A stretch of DNA of 8,233 bases from the NCBI GenBank assembly GCA_030424825.1, contig JAUHWE010000168.1, positions 1-8,233 of the forward strand, given 5' to 3'. Below, one piece after another: positions 1 to 6,900 of the stretch. Positions within the stretch are counted from its first letter, which is position 1, and the number at the start of each line of letters is the position of its first letter. Under the pieces are notes generated by a model. The model did not search any database. It was not told the DNA's origin and saw only the letters and a program-made list of their open reading frames with translations. The position numbers were made by a program, and so were the translations under genes. Origin of the DNA: Verrucomicrobiia bacterium. Lineage in GTDB: Bacteria; Verrucomicrobiota; Verrucomicrobiia; Opitutales; Opitutaceae.

Positions 1-47
1 TGCCAGAAAGTCTACACAAATGCTGTGATGGGATCTGCTGGCGGCGT

Positions 48-79
48 AAAAAACCCGCTTCTTGCGGTAAGAAGCGGGT
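48..79 (-). terminator. Intrinsic terminator after the RNA-binding protein gene
   Basis: A perfect 11-bp inverted repeat (53-63 with 69-79) encloses a 5-nt loop. Read on the minus strand, the GC-rich stem is followed directly by six T residues (48-53), the classic Rho-independent layout. It starts 29 bases past the stop codon of the RRM protein gene, so it should end that transcript. The plus strand has no T-run after the stem, so it is not obviously bidirectional. Confidence 0.9.
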
Positions 80-107
80 CGATAAATTCATTGGTTATGC
101 GGGTTTA

Positions 108-566
108 TTAGAAACCGTCTCGCTGCTGGCGTCGATCTCCTCTTCGAGATCCTTTACCACCACCGCCACCGCCGCGATAGCCTCCGCCACCACCGCCGCC
201 GCCGTAGCCTCCGCCACCACCGCCGCCGGAGTAGCCTCCGCCACCGCCGCCGCCGTAGCCTCCGCCACCACCGCCGCCGCCGCGATAGCCACCGCCACCG
301 CCGCCTCCGCCACGAGGGCGTTCGGGTCTAGGAGTTGCCTCGCGCACACGGAGCTCGCGACCTAATAGTTCACTTCCATTGAGCGATTCGATCGCGTTTT
401 TCGCTTCGTCGGATTCCGCCATGGTTACAAATGCGAACCCGCGCGGTCTTCCGGTTTCGCGATCCATGATCATTTTTACAGATTCGACGGTGCCGAACGT
501 TGCGAACGCTCCGCGTACATCATCTTCCGATGCGTCGAATGACAGATTGCCTACATATATATCCAT
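108..566 (-). CDS. Single-RRM RNA-binding protein with glycine-rich RGG/GYGG tail
   Basis: This is a 152-residue RNA-binding protein. An RRM fold spans about residues 2-77, with the RNP2 motif IYVGNL at 3-8 and the RNP1 motif RGFAFVTM at 42-49. A tail of almost pure glycine with spaced Tyr, Arg and Ser (about 86-137) follows, then a basic end (KGSRRGDRRQQRDGF). The architecture matches the bacterial Rbp family and plant-type glycine-rich RNA-binding proteins, which bind single-stranded RNA and are often cold- or stress-linked; that role is by family, not shown here. An upstream in-frame ATG at 644 would add 26 residues that do not resemble the family. I chose the ATG at 566 because the RRM begins immediately (MDIYVGNL) and an AGAGG lies 13 nt upstream. 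The gene ends just before a strong terminator. The tail is encoded by imperfect tandem repeats. Confidence 0.93.
   Translation of the reverse strand: MDIYVGNLSFDASEDDVRGAFATFGTVESVKMIMDRETGRPRGFAFVTMAESDEAKNAIESLNGSELLGRELRVREATPRPERPRGGGGGGGGYRGGGGGGGGYGGGGGGGYSGGGGGGGYGGGGGGGGYRGGGGGGKGSRRGDRRQQRDGF
152..312 (-). repeat. Imperfect tandem repeats encoding the glycine-rich tail
   Basis: Within the RRM protein gene, GGN-rich units recur with Tyr codons (TAG/ATAG-containing on the plus strand) at about 178, 205, 232, 256 and 286. The steps are 27, 27, 24 and 30 bp. All steps are multiples of three, so unit gain or loss would keep the reading frame. The encoded unit is roughly a run of glycines plus one Tyr, sometimes followed by Arg or Ser. 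Confidence 0.8.
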
Positions 567-676
567 TTTTGAGAAAGCGCCTCTTCTAAGATATGCAGAG
601 CTGACAGCTGGCGCCTCCATCATTACTGCTTGAAAACGCGCCAATCAAGCGGTTCCCCAACTAATTAAGGCGTACA

Positions 677-704
677 TTGATAGGAGTGCCCGTGATTAAT
701 GCAA
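677..704 (-). promoter_or_regulatory. Weak candidate promoter for the RRM protein gene
   Basis: On the minus strand a TTGCAT (-35-like, 699-704) stands 16 bp ahead of TATCAA (-10-like, 677-682), between the ruvB stop and the RRM gene. It would give a leader of about 100 nt. The match to the sigma70 consensus is only partial, so this is a suggestion. Read-through from ruvB is the alternative, because I see no terminator between the two genes. Confidence 0.22.
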
Positions 705-722
705 GGCGTAATCGTGCTAAGT

Positions 723-1766
723 TCAGAGGAGAGTGGGTGTGTTGGGGACGGTTCTATCCGGCAAGCCGATCGCCTGGTAGCCCTTGCCGGTGATGATTCT
801 TCCCTGTGGGGTTCGCTGCAGAAACCCGTTTTGGATGAGGTAGGGTTCGTGAACTTCTTCTAAAGTATCGCGCTCTTCTCCCACCGCCACCGCAATTGTG
901 CTCAAGCCAACCGGACCCCCCTTGTAGGTTTCCGCAATGGCAGAAAGAATTCGCTTGTCCATCTCGTCGAGTCCATGCCGGTCGATTTCAAGCAATTCAA
1001 GAGCTAAGCGGGCGATATCCCGAGTGATTACTCCGTTCCCTTTTTCTTCTGCGTAGTCCCGAACAAAGTACACGAGGTTGTTGGCAATTCGTGGTGTCCC
1101 TCTCGAACGGCTTGCGATTTCAGAACTTCCTTCACCCTCTACAGCGATATTGAGGAGATCACAGCTTCGGTTCACAATACTCAAGAGCTGATCGGTGGTG
1201 TAGTAGTCTAGTCGCGTTTGAAGCGTGAAGCGGCTGCGGAGTGGGGCAGTGAGCAGACCACTGCGTGTGGTAGCTCCCACCAGAGTGAATTTTGGAATAT
1301 TCAATCGCACCGATCGGGCGTTAGGACCTTGATCGATCATTATGTCGATTCGGTAGTCCTCCATCGCTGAATACAGGTATTCCTCTACGGTCTTGGGCAA
1401 TCGGTGGATTTCATCAATAAAGAGGATATCGCCTTCCTGGAGATTTGTCAGCATCCCCGCGAGGTCGCTTGCCTTTTCAATTACCGGGCCAGAGGTCACT
1501 CTTACATTGGTGCCCATCTCAGCCCCTAGGATGAAGGATAAGCTGGTCTTCCCTAGCCCTGGAGGTCCGCTGAGCAAAACGTGATTGAGGGGCTCATTGC
1601 GTTTTCGAGCGGCGCCGGACATGATCTTCAGTCGCTCGATGGTTTTGGATTGACCCACAAAGTCTTTAAATGAGTTGGGCCGAAGCACCGATTCGGTTTG
1701 GCTGTTTAATGGGGTTTCGAGCGCGTTCGCATAGAAGTCGCTTCCAGTTTGGGTGAGGTCGCTCAT
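723..1766 (-). CDS. ruvB: Holliday junction branch migration DNA helicase RuvB
   Basis: RuvB (347 residues, normal family length) is the AAA+ ATPase that, as hexameric rings with RuvA, drives branch migration of Holliday junctions in recombinational repair. Visible landmarks are Walker A GPPGLGKT (67-74), Walker [11 protein letters not shown] (114-123), sensor 1 GATTR (164-168), the arginine-finger region PLRSRF (175-180), sensor 2 GTPRIAN (223-229), and the C-terminal winged helix with GGPVGLST (283-290) and [14 protein letters not shown] (307-320). Small departures from E. coli are RSRFT instead of RDRFG, IANN instead of IANR, and RTPQGR instead of RTPRGR; all core catalytic residues are kept. 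The first about 25 residues are a variable leader. The start at 1766 has no clear Shine-Dalgarno sequence. Neither ruvA nor ruvC is in the window. An upstream terminator (1843-1877) suggests its own promoter, which I could not place. Confidence 0.98.
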   Translation of the reverse strand: MSDLTQTGSDFYANALETPLNSQTESVLRPNSFKDFVGQSKTIERLKIMSGAARKRNEPLNHVLLSGPPGLGKTSLSFILGAEMGTNVRVTSGPVIEKASDLAGMLTNLQEGDILFIDEIHRLPKTVEEYLYSAMEDYRIDIMIDQGPNARSVRLNIPKFTLVGATTRSGLLTAPLRSRFTLQTRLDYYTTDQLLSIVNRSCDLLNIAVEGEGSSEIASRSRGTPRIANNLVYFVRDYAEEKGNGVITRDIARLALELLEIDRHGLDEMDKRILSAIAETYKGGPVGLSTIAVAVGEERDTLEEVHEPYLIQNGFLQRTPQGRIITGKGYQAIGLPDRTVPNTPTLL

Positions 1767-1842
1767 TTATTCGGTCTTATTGGAAATCTCTAGCTGTTGG
1801 AGTTAGATCGAGCTTGGGATTAAGGGCAAGCGCAAGGAAATG

Positions 1843-1877
1843 AAAAACCCCGTTTCTCAGTTCGAAAAACGGGGTTT
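1843..1877 (-). terminator. Intrinsic terminator after the arginine-rich protein gene
   Basis: An 11-bp perfect inverted repeat (1845-1855 with 1867-1877, core CCCCG/CGGGG) has an 11-nt loop. Read on the minus strand the stem runs into five T residues (1843-1847). It lies 9 bases past the TAG stop of the arginine-rich protein gene. The plus-strand reading is followed by GAAAA, not T, so it serves leftward transcription and separates that gene from ruvB. Confidence 0.88.
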
Positions 1878-1885
1878 GAAAATGT

Positions 1886-2803
1886 CTATTCGGAGGGCGT
1901 TTCCCTTCGATCTCCTTGAGGGCGTCTGCGTCGTCTCTGGCGGTTGCCACCCTGTCGATTGCCATCGCTGCCACCGCCTTCTCCGCGAGGACGTCGATTG
2001 CGACGTGGACGGCGGCCTTCCCGATTGCCGCCCGGACGTTCGCTTTGGGCGGCTCCACCTTTCCGCCGGTTTTGACCTCCTTGGCGTCGCTGGTTCGGTT
2101 TACGGTTGCTGGGCGGCCTCTTTTTCCGCTCTTCCGGTTGCTCTGGTTCGCTCGAGAAAAGAGACTTCAACCAAGCGAAGAACCCTCTTTTTTCATTGGG
2201 CACGGGAGCCGATGATATCCGGTCCTCTGATCGAACGCGCTTTTTCGGAGCCGCTCGCTTCCCGTCCTTGCTCGGACTGAACTCTTCAACCTGGCGAGCT
2301 CCAACCCGTTTGGTCTTGTCAACCTCGTCGAATCGCTTGGGACGATTGGACTCAGTACTGGCACTTGATACTTCATCGGACGGATAAGCCTCGATTTCAG
2401 AGATCGGGGAAGCCTCTTCTTCGTCAGAAGTTTCATCGGTTTCCCTTGCTTCACTACGTCGTTCGCGCCGTTCGGGTCGTTCTCGTCGCTTGCGTTCGGG
2501 AGCCCGATCTTCTTCGACGAGGGCCGAGGGAGCGGTCGATCTAGTAGGCAAATCATCCATCTCGATGATATCGTCATCGTCGTAAGCTCCCCGGATTTGA
2601 TCTAGGGTTTTGGCGGTGGGCGCTGCTTGAGCACCGGGCCGGCGTTTGCGAGTTCCATACAGGATGGTTGCTTTTTCTGAGGATGGCTGTGAAGGCGTAT
2701 CGCGCTTAACCGGCTCATTGGAATTATCTGTAACTCCTTGAGGATTAGCATCTAGCGTCTCGTCTTCTAGCTTTCCGTCGTTTGTTTCTTCGTTTTCGGA
2801 CAT
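1886..2803 (-). CDS. Arginine-rich, probably disordered protein of unknown function
   Basis: I do not recognise a named family. The 305-residue product is highly charged and low in complexity. Residues 1-35 are acidic (SENEETNDG, KLEDETLD). A short ordered-looking block follows at 45-85 (ATILYGTRKRRPG, then DDDDIIEMDD). Residues 98-180 mix RRERPERRERR with Glu/Ser stretches. One hydrophobic patch, GFFAWLKSLF, occurs at 207-216. The last about 80 residues are an Arg/Gly/Gln/Asn-rich basic tail ending in a run of six Arg (about 289-294). There is no signal peptide and no membrane helix, so it should be cytoplasmic. The basic tail resembles those of nucleic-acid-binding proteins, so RNA or DNA binding is a guess from composition. 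The ATG at 2803 has no Shine-Dalgarno sequence. The gene is credible because it is long, ends 9 bases before a good terminator, and starts beside a promoter-like element. Confidence 0.8.
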   Translation of the reverse strand: MSENEETNDGKLEDETLDANPQGVTDNSNEPVKRDTPSQPSSEKATILYGTRKRRPGAQAAPTAKTLDQIRGAYDDDDIIEMDDLPTRSTAPSALVEEDRAPERKRRERPERRERRSEARETDETSDEEEASPISEIEAYPSDEVSSASTESNRPKRFDEVDKTKRVGARQVEEFSPSKDGKRAAPKKRVRSEDRISSAPVPNEKRGFFAWLKSLFSSEPEQPEERKKRPPSNRKPNQRRQGGQNRRKGGAAQSERPGGNREGRRPRRNRRPRGEGGGSDGNRQGGNRQRRRRRPQGDRRETPSE

Positions 2804-2816
2804 TGTTGTATTGTTT

Positions 2817-2844
2817 GCGTCGATCGGAATTCTAGCGTCGATCG
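2817..2844 (-). promoter_or_regulatory. Paired 10-bp direct repeat around a -10-like box
   Basis: GCGTCGATCG occurs at 2817-2826 and again at 2835-2844, an 18-bp period. The 8-bp spacer contains, on the minus strand, TAGAAT (2829-2834), five of six matches to the -10 consensus and about 25 bp from the start codon of the arginine-rich protein gene. I see no good -35 at 16-18 bp. Repeats flanking a -10 could be an operator, but no regulator can be named. Confidence 0.4.
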
Positions 2845-3081
2845 AGCATTAGGTATTTCCTAGTTCGGTGGCGTATCCCTGCGTCGTGTAGGGTCATTCG
2901 AATTCGCCACGAAAGAGGGGTACTTTACGAATCTAGAGGATTATTCAACCTTTATTCCTCCCGAACCTTTCTCCCAGAGTGGGGCCTTGTTGAAGCGAGC
3001 CTTTGGGGAAGGGGTACGGGTGCCTATATCTTTGGGCTATTGGCTTGCCTGATCGGACAATGAAAGGTAGCGCTCAACCCC

Positions 3082-3453
3082 ATGGACAAGCTCACGCAGA
3101 TTTTTGAAATGCAGGAAGAACTGAACTCCCGGATCGGAGTGAATCTTAAGGGCATCGACGATGACGAAAAGACCAAGTGGATCTTGAATTACACTCGAGC
3201 CATGCAGCAGGAGCTGGCGGAACTGACCGACTCCGTCCCCTGGAAATGGTGGGCCAAATACCAGGAATTTGATCACCAAAACGCCAAAGTCGAGGTGGTC
3301 GACCTCTTCCATTTCCTCGTATCGCTCGCCCAGACTCTAGGTATGACTGCGGACGACGTGTACGACGCATATGTCGCTAAGAACAAAGTCAACCATCAGC
3401 GCCAGGATTCCGGCTACACGAAAAAAGACGAGGCGGACTCTCGTCACATTTAG
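3082..3453 (+). CDS. All-alpha dUTP diphosphatase (dimeric dUTPase family)
   Basis: This 123-residue protein belongs to the all-alpha NTP pyrophosphatase superfamily (MazG-like), dimeric dUTPase branch. It would hydrolyse dUTP to dUMP and pyrophosphate, keeping uracil out of DNA and feeding dTMP synthesis. The metal-binding pattern is complete: E44xxE47 in QQELAELTD and E71xxD74 in EVVDLFHF. Between them lies the family-typical SVPWKWWAKYQEFD (51-64). The C-terminal NHQRQDSGY (104-112) fits the phosphate-contacting region. It is unrelated to the trimeric beta-fold Dut of E. coli. Start ATG at 3082; an AAAGG at 3063-3067 is 14 nt upstream, farther than usual. It is cytoplasmic. The gap of 75 bp to the TPR gene leaves open whether they are cotranscribed; I see no terminator there. 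MazG-type enzymes with other nucleotide preferences are the alternative. Confidence 0.93.
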   Translation: MDKLTQIFEMQEELNSRIGVNLKGIDDDEKTKWILNYTRAMQQELAELTDSVPWKWWAKYQEFDHQNAKVEVVDLFHFLVSLAQTLGMTADDVYDAYVAKNKVNHQRQDSGYTKKDEADSRHI

Positions 3454-3528
3454 AGTGAACCGTGGCATTTGGATTCTGAATTTCGAAGTGTTTCCGAACC
3501 TGAAAGAAAGTTTCGAATCTAAGACTCT

Positions 3529-6186
3529 ATGACCCGATCTGTCATTTGCCTTCGATCGATTGCCTCGCTTTTGGGCTTCTGGCTCCTTTTGCAGGGATCG
3601 TGGGGCCAGGAAGATCGAATCCCCCTGTCGGGCGATGACTCGAACGCGCTTTCTCGACTAGGGGGGGTCTTTTGGAAGGCCGAAAGCGCGGAGCGGGCGC
3701 TGGACGCGGGGCTTTACAAGATTGCTTCCGAGTATGCGCGAGTCGCATTGGAGGACGCAGGAATCAGCGACCGAGACCTGAGGGGCAAGCTTGCTCTCAT
3801 CAGAGTCGACGCGCTTCTGGCGGAAGGTCGGTTGTCTGATGCTGAAATAGCCTTGGATCAGATTGATTCGGAACTAGTGGATCTGAGCTCGACCCATTTG
3901 CGGAAAGCGGTAATTGCTTTATCGCGAAAGAATTCAACAGGTGCGGTCCGGCTCCTAGAATCTATCAAGTCCAATGAATTGGAGGGTGGGGAGCTTGCTT
4001 GGCTGGCGTTGATCCATGGCTGGCTTGATCTCAACTCGGGAGATTACGGTGGATCTGAAATTGAGTTTGATGAGGCTCGTAAAGTCGCCAATCGCGTCTC
4101 ACCATCGTTGTATTCGCAAATCGCTTTTTTGACCTTTCGGTTTCAGTTGGAGTATGCGAGCAGTCAGATTTCCCTGCAGGAACTTCGGGATGCGTATCAA
4201 TCGTCTCGCGGTTCTGAAACCGGATTTCGGTATGCCCAATTGTTGGCTGTGGCCCTCAATGAAGTGGGCCAAGTAGCCGAGGCGATTGAGATTTTGAATG
4301 CCGCTTCGACCGAGATTCCGGATACGTATGCGGAAATAAGAGATGGCGTGCTTCTGCTTCAGGTTCTAATCGCTGGACTGGATACCAATCGAGGTCAGAG
4401 TGCAGCGAAGGAGCTCGCGGTCGAGGGGACTGACTTGAAACTCCAGAGAATCGCTTTGCAGCATTTGGTTTCAGAAGGATTGGGTGGATCGGATGCCATA
4501 AAGCGAATCATGCTGGAATCTCTGGACGAAATCATATCCTCCGAGTCGGGTCACCCGATGACTGCTGAGGCGCTTTACTACCGAAGCGTTGATGGATTTC
4601 AAAATAGAGATTATACAAGAGTGGAGGATGATGGAAAAAGACTCGTCGACTTGTATCCGGATTCAGAATATAACCAGGGAATCCTCACTTTGTTGGCCTC
4701 GTCGGCATGGCAACGAAGCCGTTTTCGTACGGCGGCGAGTCTATTGACTCAGACGCGATCTAGATTCGCTGATAAACTGGATGTTGATCGGCTCAACATT
4801 CTGATTGCGGACTGCTATTTTAGAGCGGGGGATCAAGCGGATAATGAGGGTGATTTCTCAGATGCGGCAGATGCGTACAAGGTCGCTTTAGAGGGAGACC
4901 TAAACGAAGAAGAGTATAGCCAGGTTTTTTTCCAGCTTGTGCTCTCGCATCTGAATGCGAACGAAATCGATGAGGCGAAACGGGTGTTAGATAATTCCGA
5001 ACTCAGTCGCAAGTCGTCTCCCGGTGAAATCTGGCAGGCAGAATGGATGCTGATTAAGCAGATGAGGAAACGGGGGGAGTCGATTGAAGCGTACGACCGG
5101 ATCAACAGTTTTGTCAGTCTGGAAGGTCTCAATCTGAGCCTACAGATGAAGATGCTTTGGCTCGGTTCCAAGCTCTCCTATGAGTCGGGGCTTTACAGTG
5201 AAACGAGTACGTGGGTGGATCGGCTTTCATCCGTTTTGGAAGACGTTTTAGAAGATGTAGAGGATCCAGAGTTTATAAATCAGGTAGAATCCGATGCGTT
5301 ACTGACCATGGCGGAATCGCTGCTGAAGTCAGACCAAGTAGAGCGAGGACTCGATATTTTGGCAAGGGTGCGCAGCGAGTTCAAGGGGTATGAATCGGCA
5401 GAGAGATCCTACCTGGTGGAAGCGCGGCATTTGGCCGATCAAGACCTTCTGGTCGAGTCTTCACAATTGCTCAACGTACTCGTGAAGGAGAATCCCCAAA
5501 GTAAATTTGCCCCTCTCGCTCTTTACGAAATCGCCCTGAATGCGGAAAAGCGTGGTCAAGGCGAGTATCTGAATCAAGCTTTGGATTTGCTGGACCGAAT
5601 CGCTAAGGACTACCCGGAATCGGATTTGGTTTACTACGCTCGTTTAAAGCAAGGCAATCTAGCCCGTCGCCTTAACGAGTTTGAGACTGCCGAACTGGTT
5701 TACGAGTCTCTGGAAAACAACTACCGTGATCGCCCTGACCGCTACTGGGCGCAGATTTCTTTGGCGGATACGTTGATAGCGAGGGCCAGTGAGGATCCTA
5801 GCAAGTTTGAAGCGGGTATTTCGAGATTGGAATTGCTAATTGACCTACCCAATGTGCCGATCGAGCTTCGGGTAGAAGCCGGTTACAAAATTGGGACCGC
5901 CTGGGAGAGCCAGGGAGAAAAGTTGAAGGCGAAAGCGGCTTACTGGAACCTTTATGACTTGTTTGTAGTGGAGGAGAAGCGAATACATGATCTTGGAAAA
6001 AAGGGGAGGTATTGGCTTTCGAGAGCTATGTTTGAACTAGCGGAGATTTTTGAGAATGAAGCGAAATTGGATACGGCTGTGGAGTTCTACGAAAAAATCG
6101 AGGATTTGGGTTTAATAGGCTCCGAACTTGCGAGAGCGCGAATTGAACAGTTGAGGGGGCGTTCACCTATCGCGAGTATTCCGTGA
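3529..6186 (+). CDS. Exported TPR-repeat protein of an Exb/Tol-type operon
   Basis: An 885-residue protein. Residues 1-26 look like a signal peptide: Arg at 3 and 9, a hydrophobic core IASLLGFWLLL, and likely cleavage after SWG before QEDR. No later membrane helix or lipobox is evident, so a soluble periplasmic location is expected. The rest is helical repeat with TPR-like units; the clearest are near 346-379 (ending DLYPDS), 426-453 (ADCYFRAGD, then DAADAYKVAL), 663-698 (ending AKDYPES), 705-733 and 836-860 (LDTAVEFYEKIED). The YP-[DE]-S helix ends are typical of BamD/CpoB-like TPRs. TPR arrays are protein-binding scaffolds; the partner is unknown. The exbB-like gene starts 9 bp after its stop, so the TPR protein probably works with that proton-driven motor, much as CpoB sits with Tol-Pal. 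The ATG at 3529 lacks a Shine-Dalgarno sequence but gives a proper signal peptide. Confidence 0.88.
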   Translation: MTRSVICLRSIASLLGFWLLLQGSWGQEDRIPLSGDDSNALSRLGGVFWKAESAERALDAGLYKIASEYARVALEDAGISDRDLRGKLALIRVDALLAEGRLSDAEIALDQIDSELVDLSSTHLRKAVIALSRKNSTGAVRLLESIKSNELEGGELAWLALIHGWLDLNSGDYGGSEIEFDEARKVANRVSPSLYSQIAFLTFRFQLEYASSQISLQELRDAYQSSRGSETGFRYAQLLAVALNEVGQVAEAIEILNAASTEIPDTYAEIRDGVLLLQVLIAGLDTNRGQSAAKELAVEGTDLKLQRIALQHLVSEGLGGSDAIKRIMLESLDEIISSESGHPMTAEALYYRSVDGFQNRDYTRVEDDGKRLVDLYPDSEYNQGILTLLASSAWQRSRFRTAASLLTQTRSRFADKLDVDRLNILIADCYFRAGDQADNEGDFSDAADAYKVALEGDLNEEEYSQVFFQLVLSHLNANEIDEAKRVLDNSELSRKSSPGEIWQAEWMLIKQMRKRGESIEAYDRINSFVSLEGLNLSLQMKMLWLGSKLSYESGLYSETSTWVDRLSSVLEDVLEDVEDPEFINQVESDALLTMAESLLKSDQVERGLDILARVRSEFKGYESAERSYLVEARHLADQDLLVESSQLLNVLVKENPQSKFAPLALYEIALNAEKRGQGEYLNQALDLLDRIAKDYPESDLVYYARLKQGNLARRLNEFETAELVYESLENNYRDRPDRYWAQISLADTLIARASEDPSKFEAGISRLELLIDLPNVPIELRVEAGYKIGTAWESQGEKLKAKAAYWNLYDLFVVEEKRIHDLGKKGRYWLSRAMFELAEIFENEAKLDTAVEFYEKIEDLGLIGSELARARIEQLRGRSPIASIP

Positions 6187-6195
6187 TTTAATTTT

Positions 6196-6900
6196 ATGAT
6201 TTTAGCATCCACAGACTCGATACATATAGAGTTGTTTGATAAGTTTCAGCAGGGCGGCATTGTGATGTGGCCCATGTTTCTGATGAGCCTTGCGGCGCTT
6301 GCGGTGTTCATTGAAAGAGTGCTTTTCCTGCACCGCAACCAGATTCGTTCACGAGAATTTCTGGCAGGTATAGAGAACACATTAAAGAAAGGGAGACTGG
6401 TGGAAGCCTTGACGGTGTGCCAGGATACGCCTGGTCCGGCAGCGGCTATGGTGAAGGCAGGGTTGATGACTTTTAGAAAGTCGAATGAGGAGATTCGGGA
6501 ATCCGTGCGGGAGGCAGCGATTGTGGAGCTGGGTCCCATAAAGCGGCGTATCGGGGCTCTGGCTGCGATAACGCAAGCGGCCCCGATTTTTGGACTGTTG
6601 GGAACGCTGATTGGATTAATTGACGCGTTCTCCCAATATGAAGAACAGGGAGTCTATCTGAACGCCGGTTTTTTGAGTGGAAGTATGTGGCAAGCGCTTA
6701 TTTCTACCGCCACGGGATTAGCCTTAAGTGCTGTGTGTATATTGGGGCATCATTTTTTGATCGGGAGAATTCTCTCCATCGTACAGGAAATGGAATGGCT
6801 GGGGAGCGAACTTCTACTTTCTTTTACGGAAATCAAAGCGAATGCGAATGTAACCATAGAGGAGGGCATCGATGAGACTGTTGACTCTAAAACTCGATAA
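6196..6900 (+). CDS. exbB: ExbB/TolQ/MotA-family proton channel subunit
   Basis: A 234-residue inner-membrane protein with the three-helix topology of ExbB/TolQ. TM1 is about 22-45 (MWPMFLMSLAALAVFIERVLF), TM2 about 121-145 and TM3 about 165-190; a cytoplasmic domain lies between TM1 and TM2. The family signature is clear in APIFGLLGTLIGLIDAF (129-145) and QALISTATGL (166-175). By alignment, Thr137 and Thr171 correspond to ExbB Thr148 and Thr181 of E. coli, which line the proton path. The Glu176 position is Gln166 here. Such subunits form a pentamer around an ExbD dimer and convert proton-motive force into movement of a transducer. It starts 9 bp after the TPR gene and overlaps the exbD-like gene by 29 bp. 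The start at 6196 has no Shine-Dalgarno sequence, so translational coupling is likely. ExbB and TolQ cannot be told apart from sequence alone. Confidence 0.95.
   Translation: MILASTDSIHIELFDKFQQGGIVMWPMFLMSLAALAVFIERVLFLHRNQIRSREFLAGIENTLKKGRLVEALTVCQDTPGPAAAMVKAGLMTFRKSNEEIRESVREAAIVELGPIKRRIGALAAITQAAPIFGLLGTLIGLIDAFSQYEEQGVYLNAGFLSGSMWQALISTATGLALSAVCILGHHFLIGRILSIVQEMEWLGSELLLSFTEIKANANVTIEEGIDETVDSKTR
6861..6865 (+). promoter_or_regulatory. Strong ribosome binding site deciding the exbD start
   Basis: GGAGG lies inside the end of the exbB-like gene, 6 nt before the ATG at 6872. It is the only near-perfect Shine-Dalgarno sequence at a gene start in this window and supports a start that overlaps the upstream gene by 29 bp. 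Confidence 0.8.

Noticed and set aside
152..312. Repeat cluster as a CRISPR array
   Set aside because: There are no unique spacers; the units are contiguous, codon-phased and inside a coding sequence.
95..349. Alanine/valine-rich minus-strand reading frame over the RRM tail
   Set aside because: It is a frame-shifted shadow of the glycine-repeat DNA. The RRM frame has RNP1 and RNP2 motifs and a terminator after its stop.
1843..1877. Hairpin as a bidirectional or plus-strand terminator
   Set aside because: The plus-strand side is followed by GAAAA and not a T-run, and no plus-strand gene ends there.
1840..2280. Plus-strand 146-codon reading frame opposite the arginine-rich gene
   Set aside because: It begins inside the terminator hairpin, has no family features and lies fully opposite a longer frame with a sensible start and terminator.
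3003..3030. TTGGGG and TATATC as a dUTPase promoter
   Set aside because: Spacing is 16 bp but the -35 matches only about three bases; too weak to list as a feature.
3060..3107. Short upstream frame (15 codons) overlapping the dUTPase start
   Set aside because: An ATG at 3060 opens a frame that ends at 3107, out of phase with the dUTPase. Nothing supports a real leader peptide beyond its presence.
3482..3517. Two TTCGAA palindromes before the TPR gene
   Set aside because: Six-base copies are easily chance, and flanking bases give only a broken stem with no promoter spacing around them.
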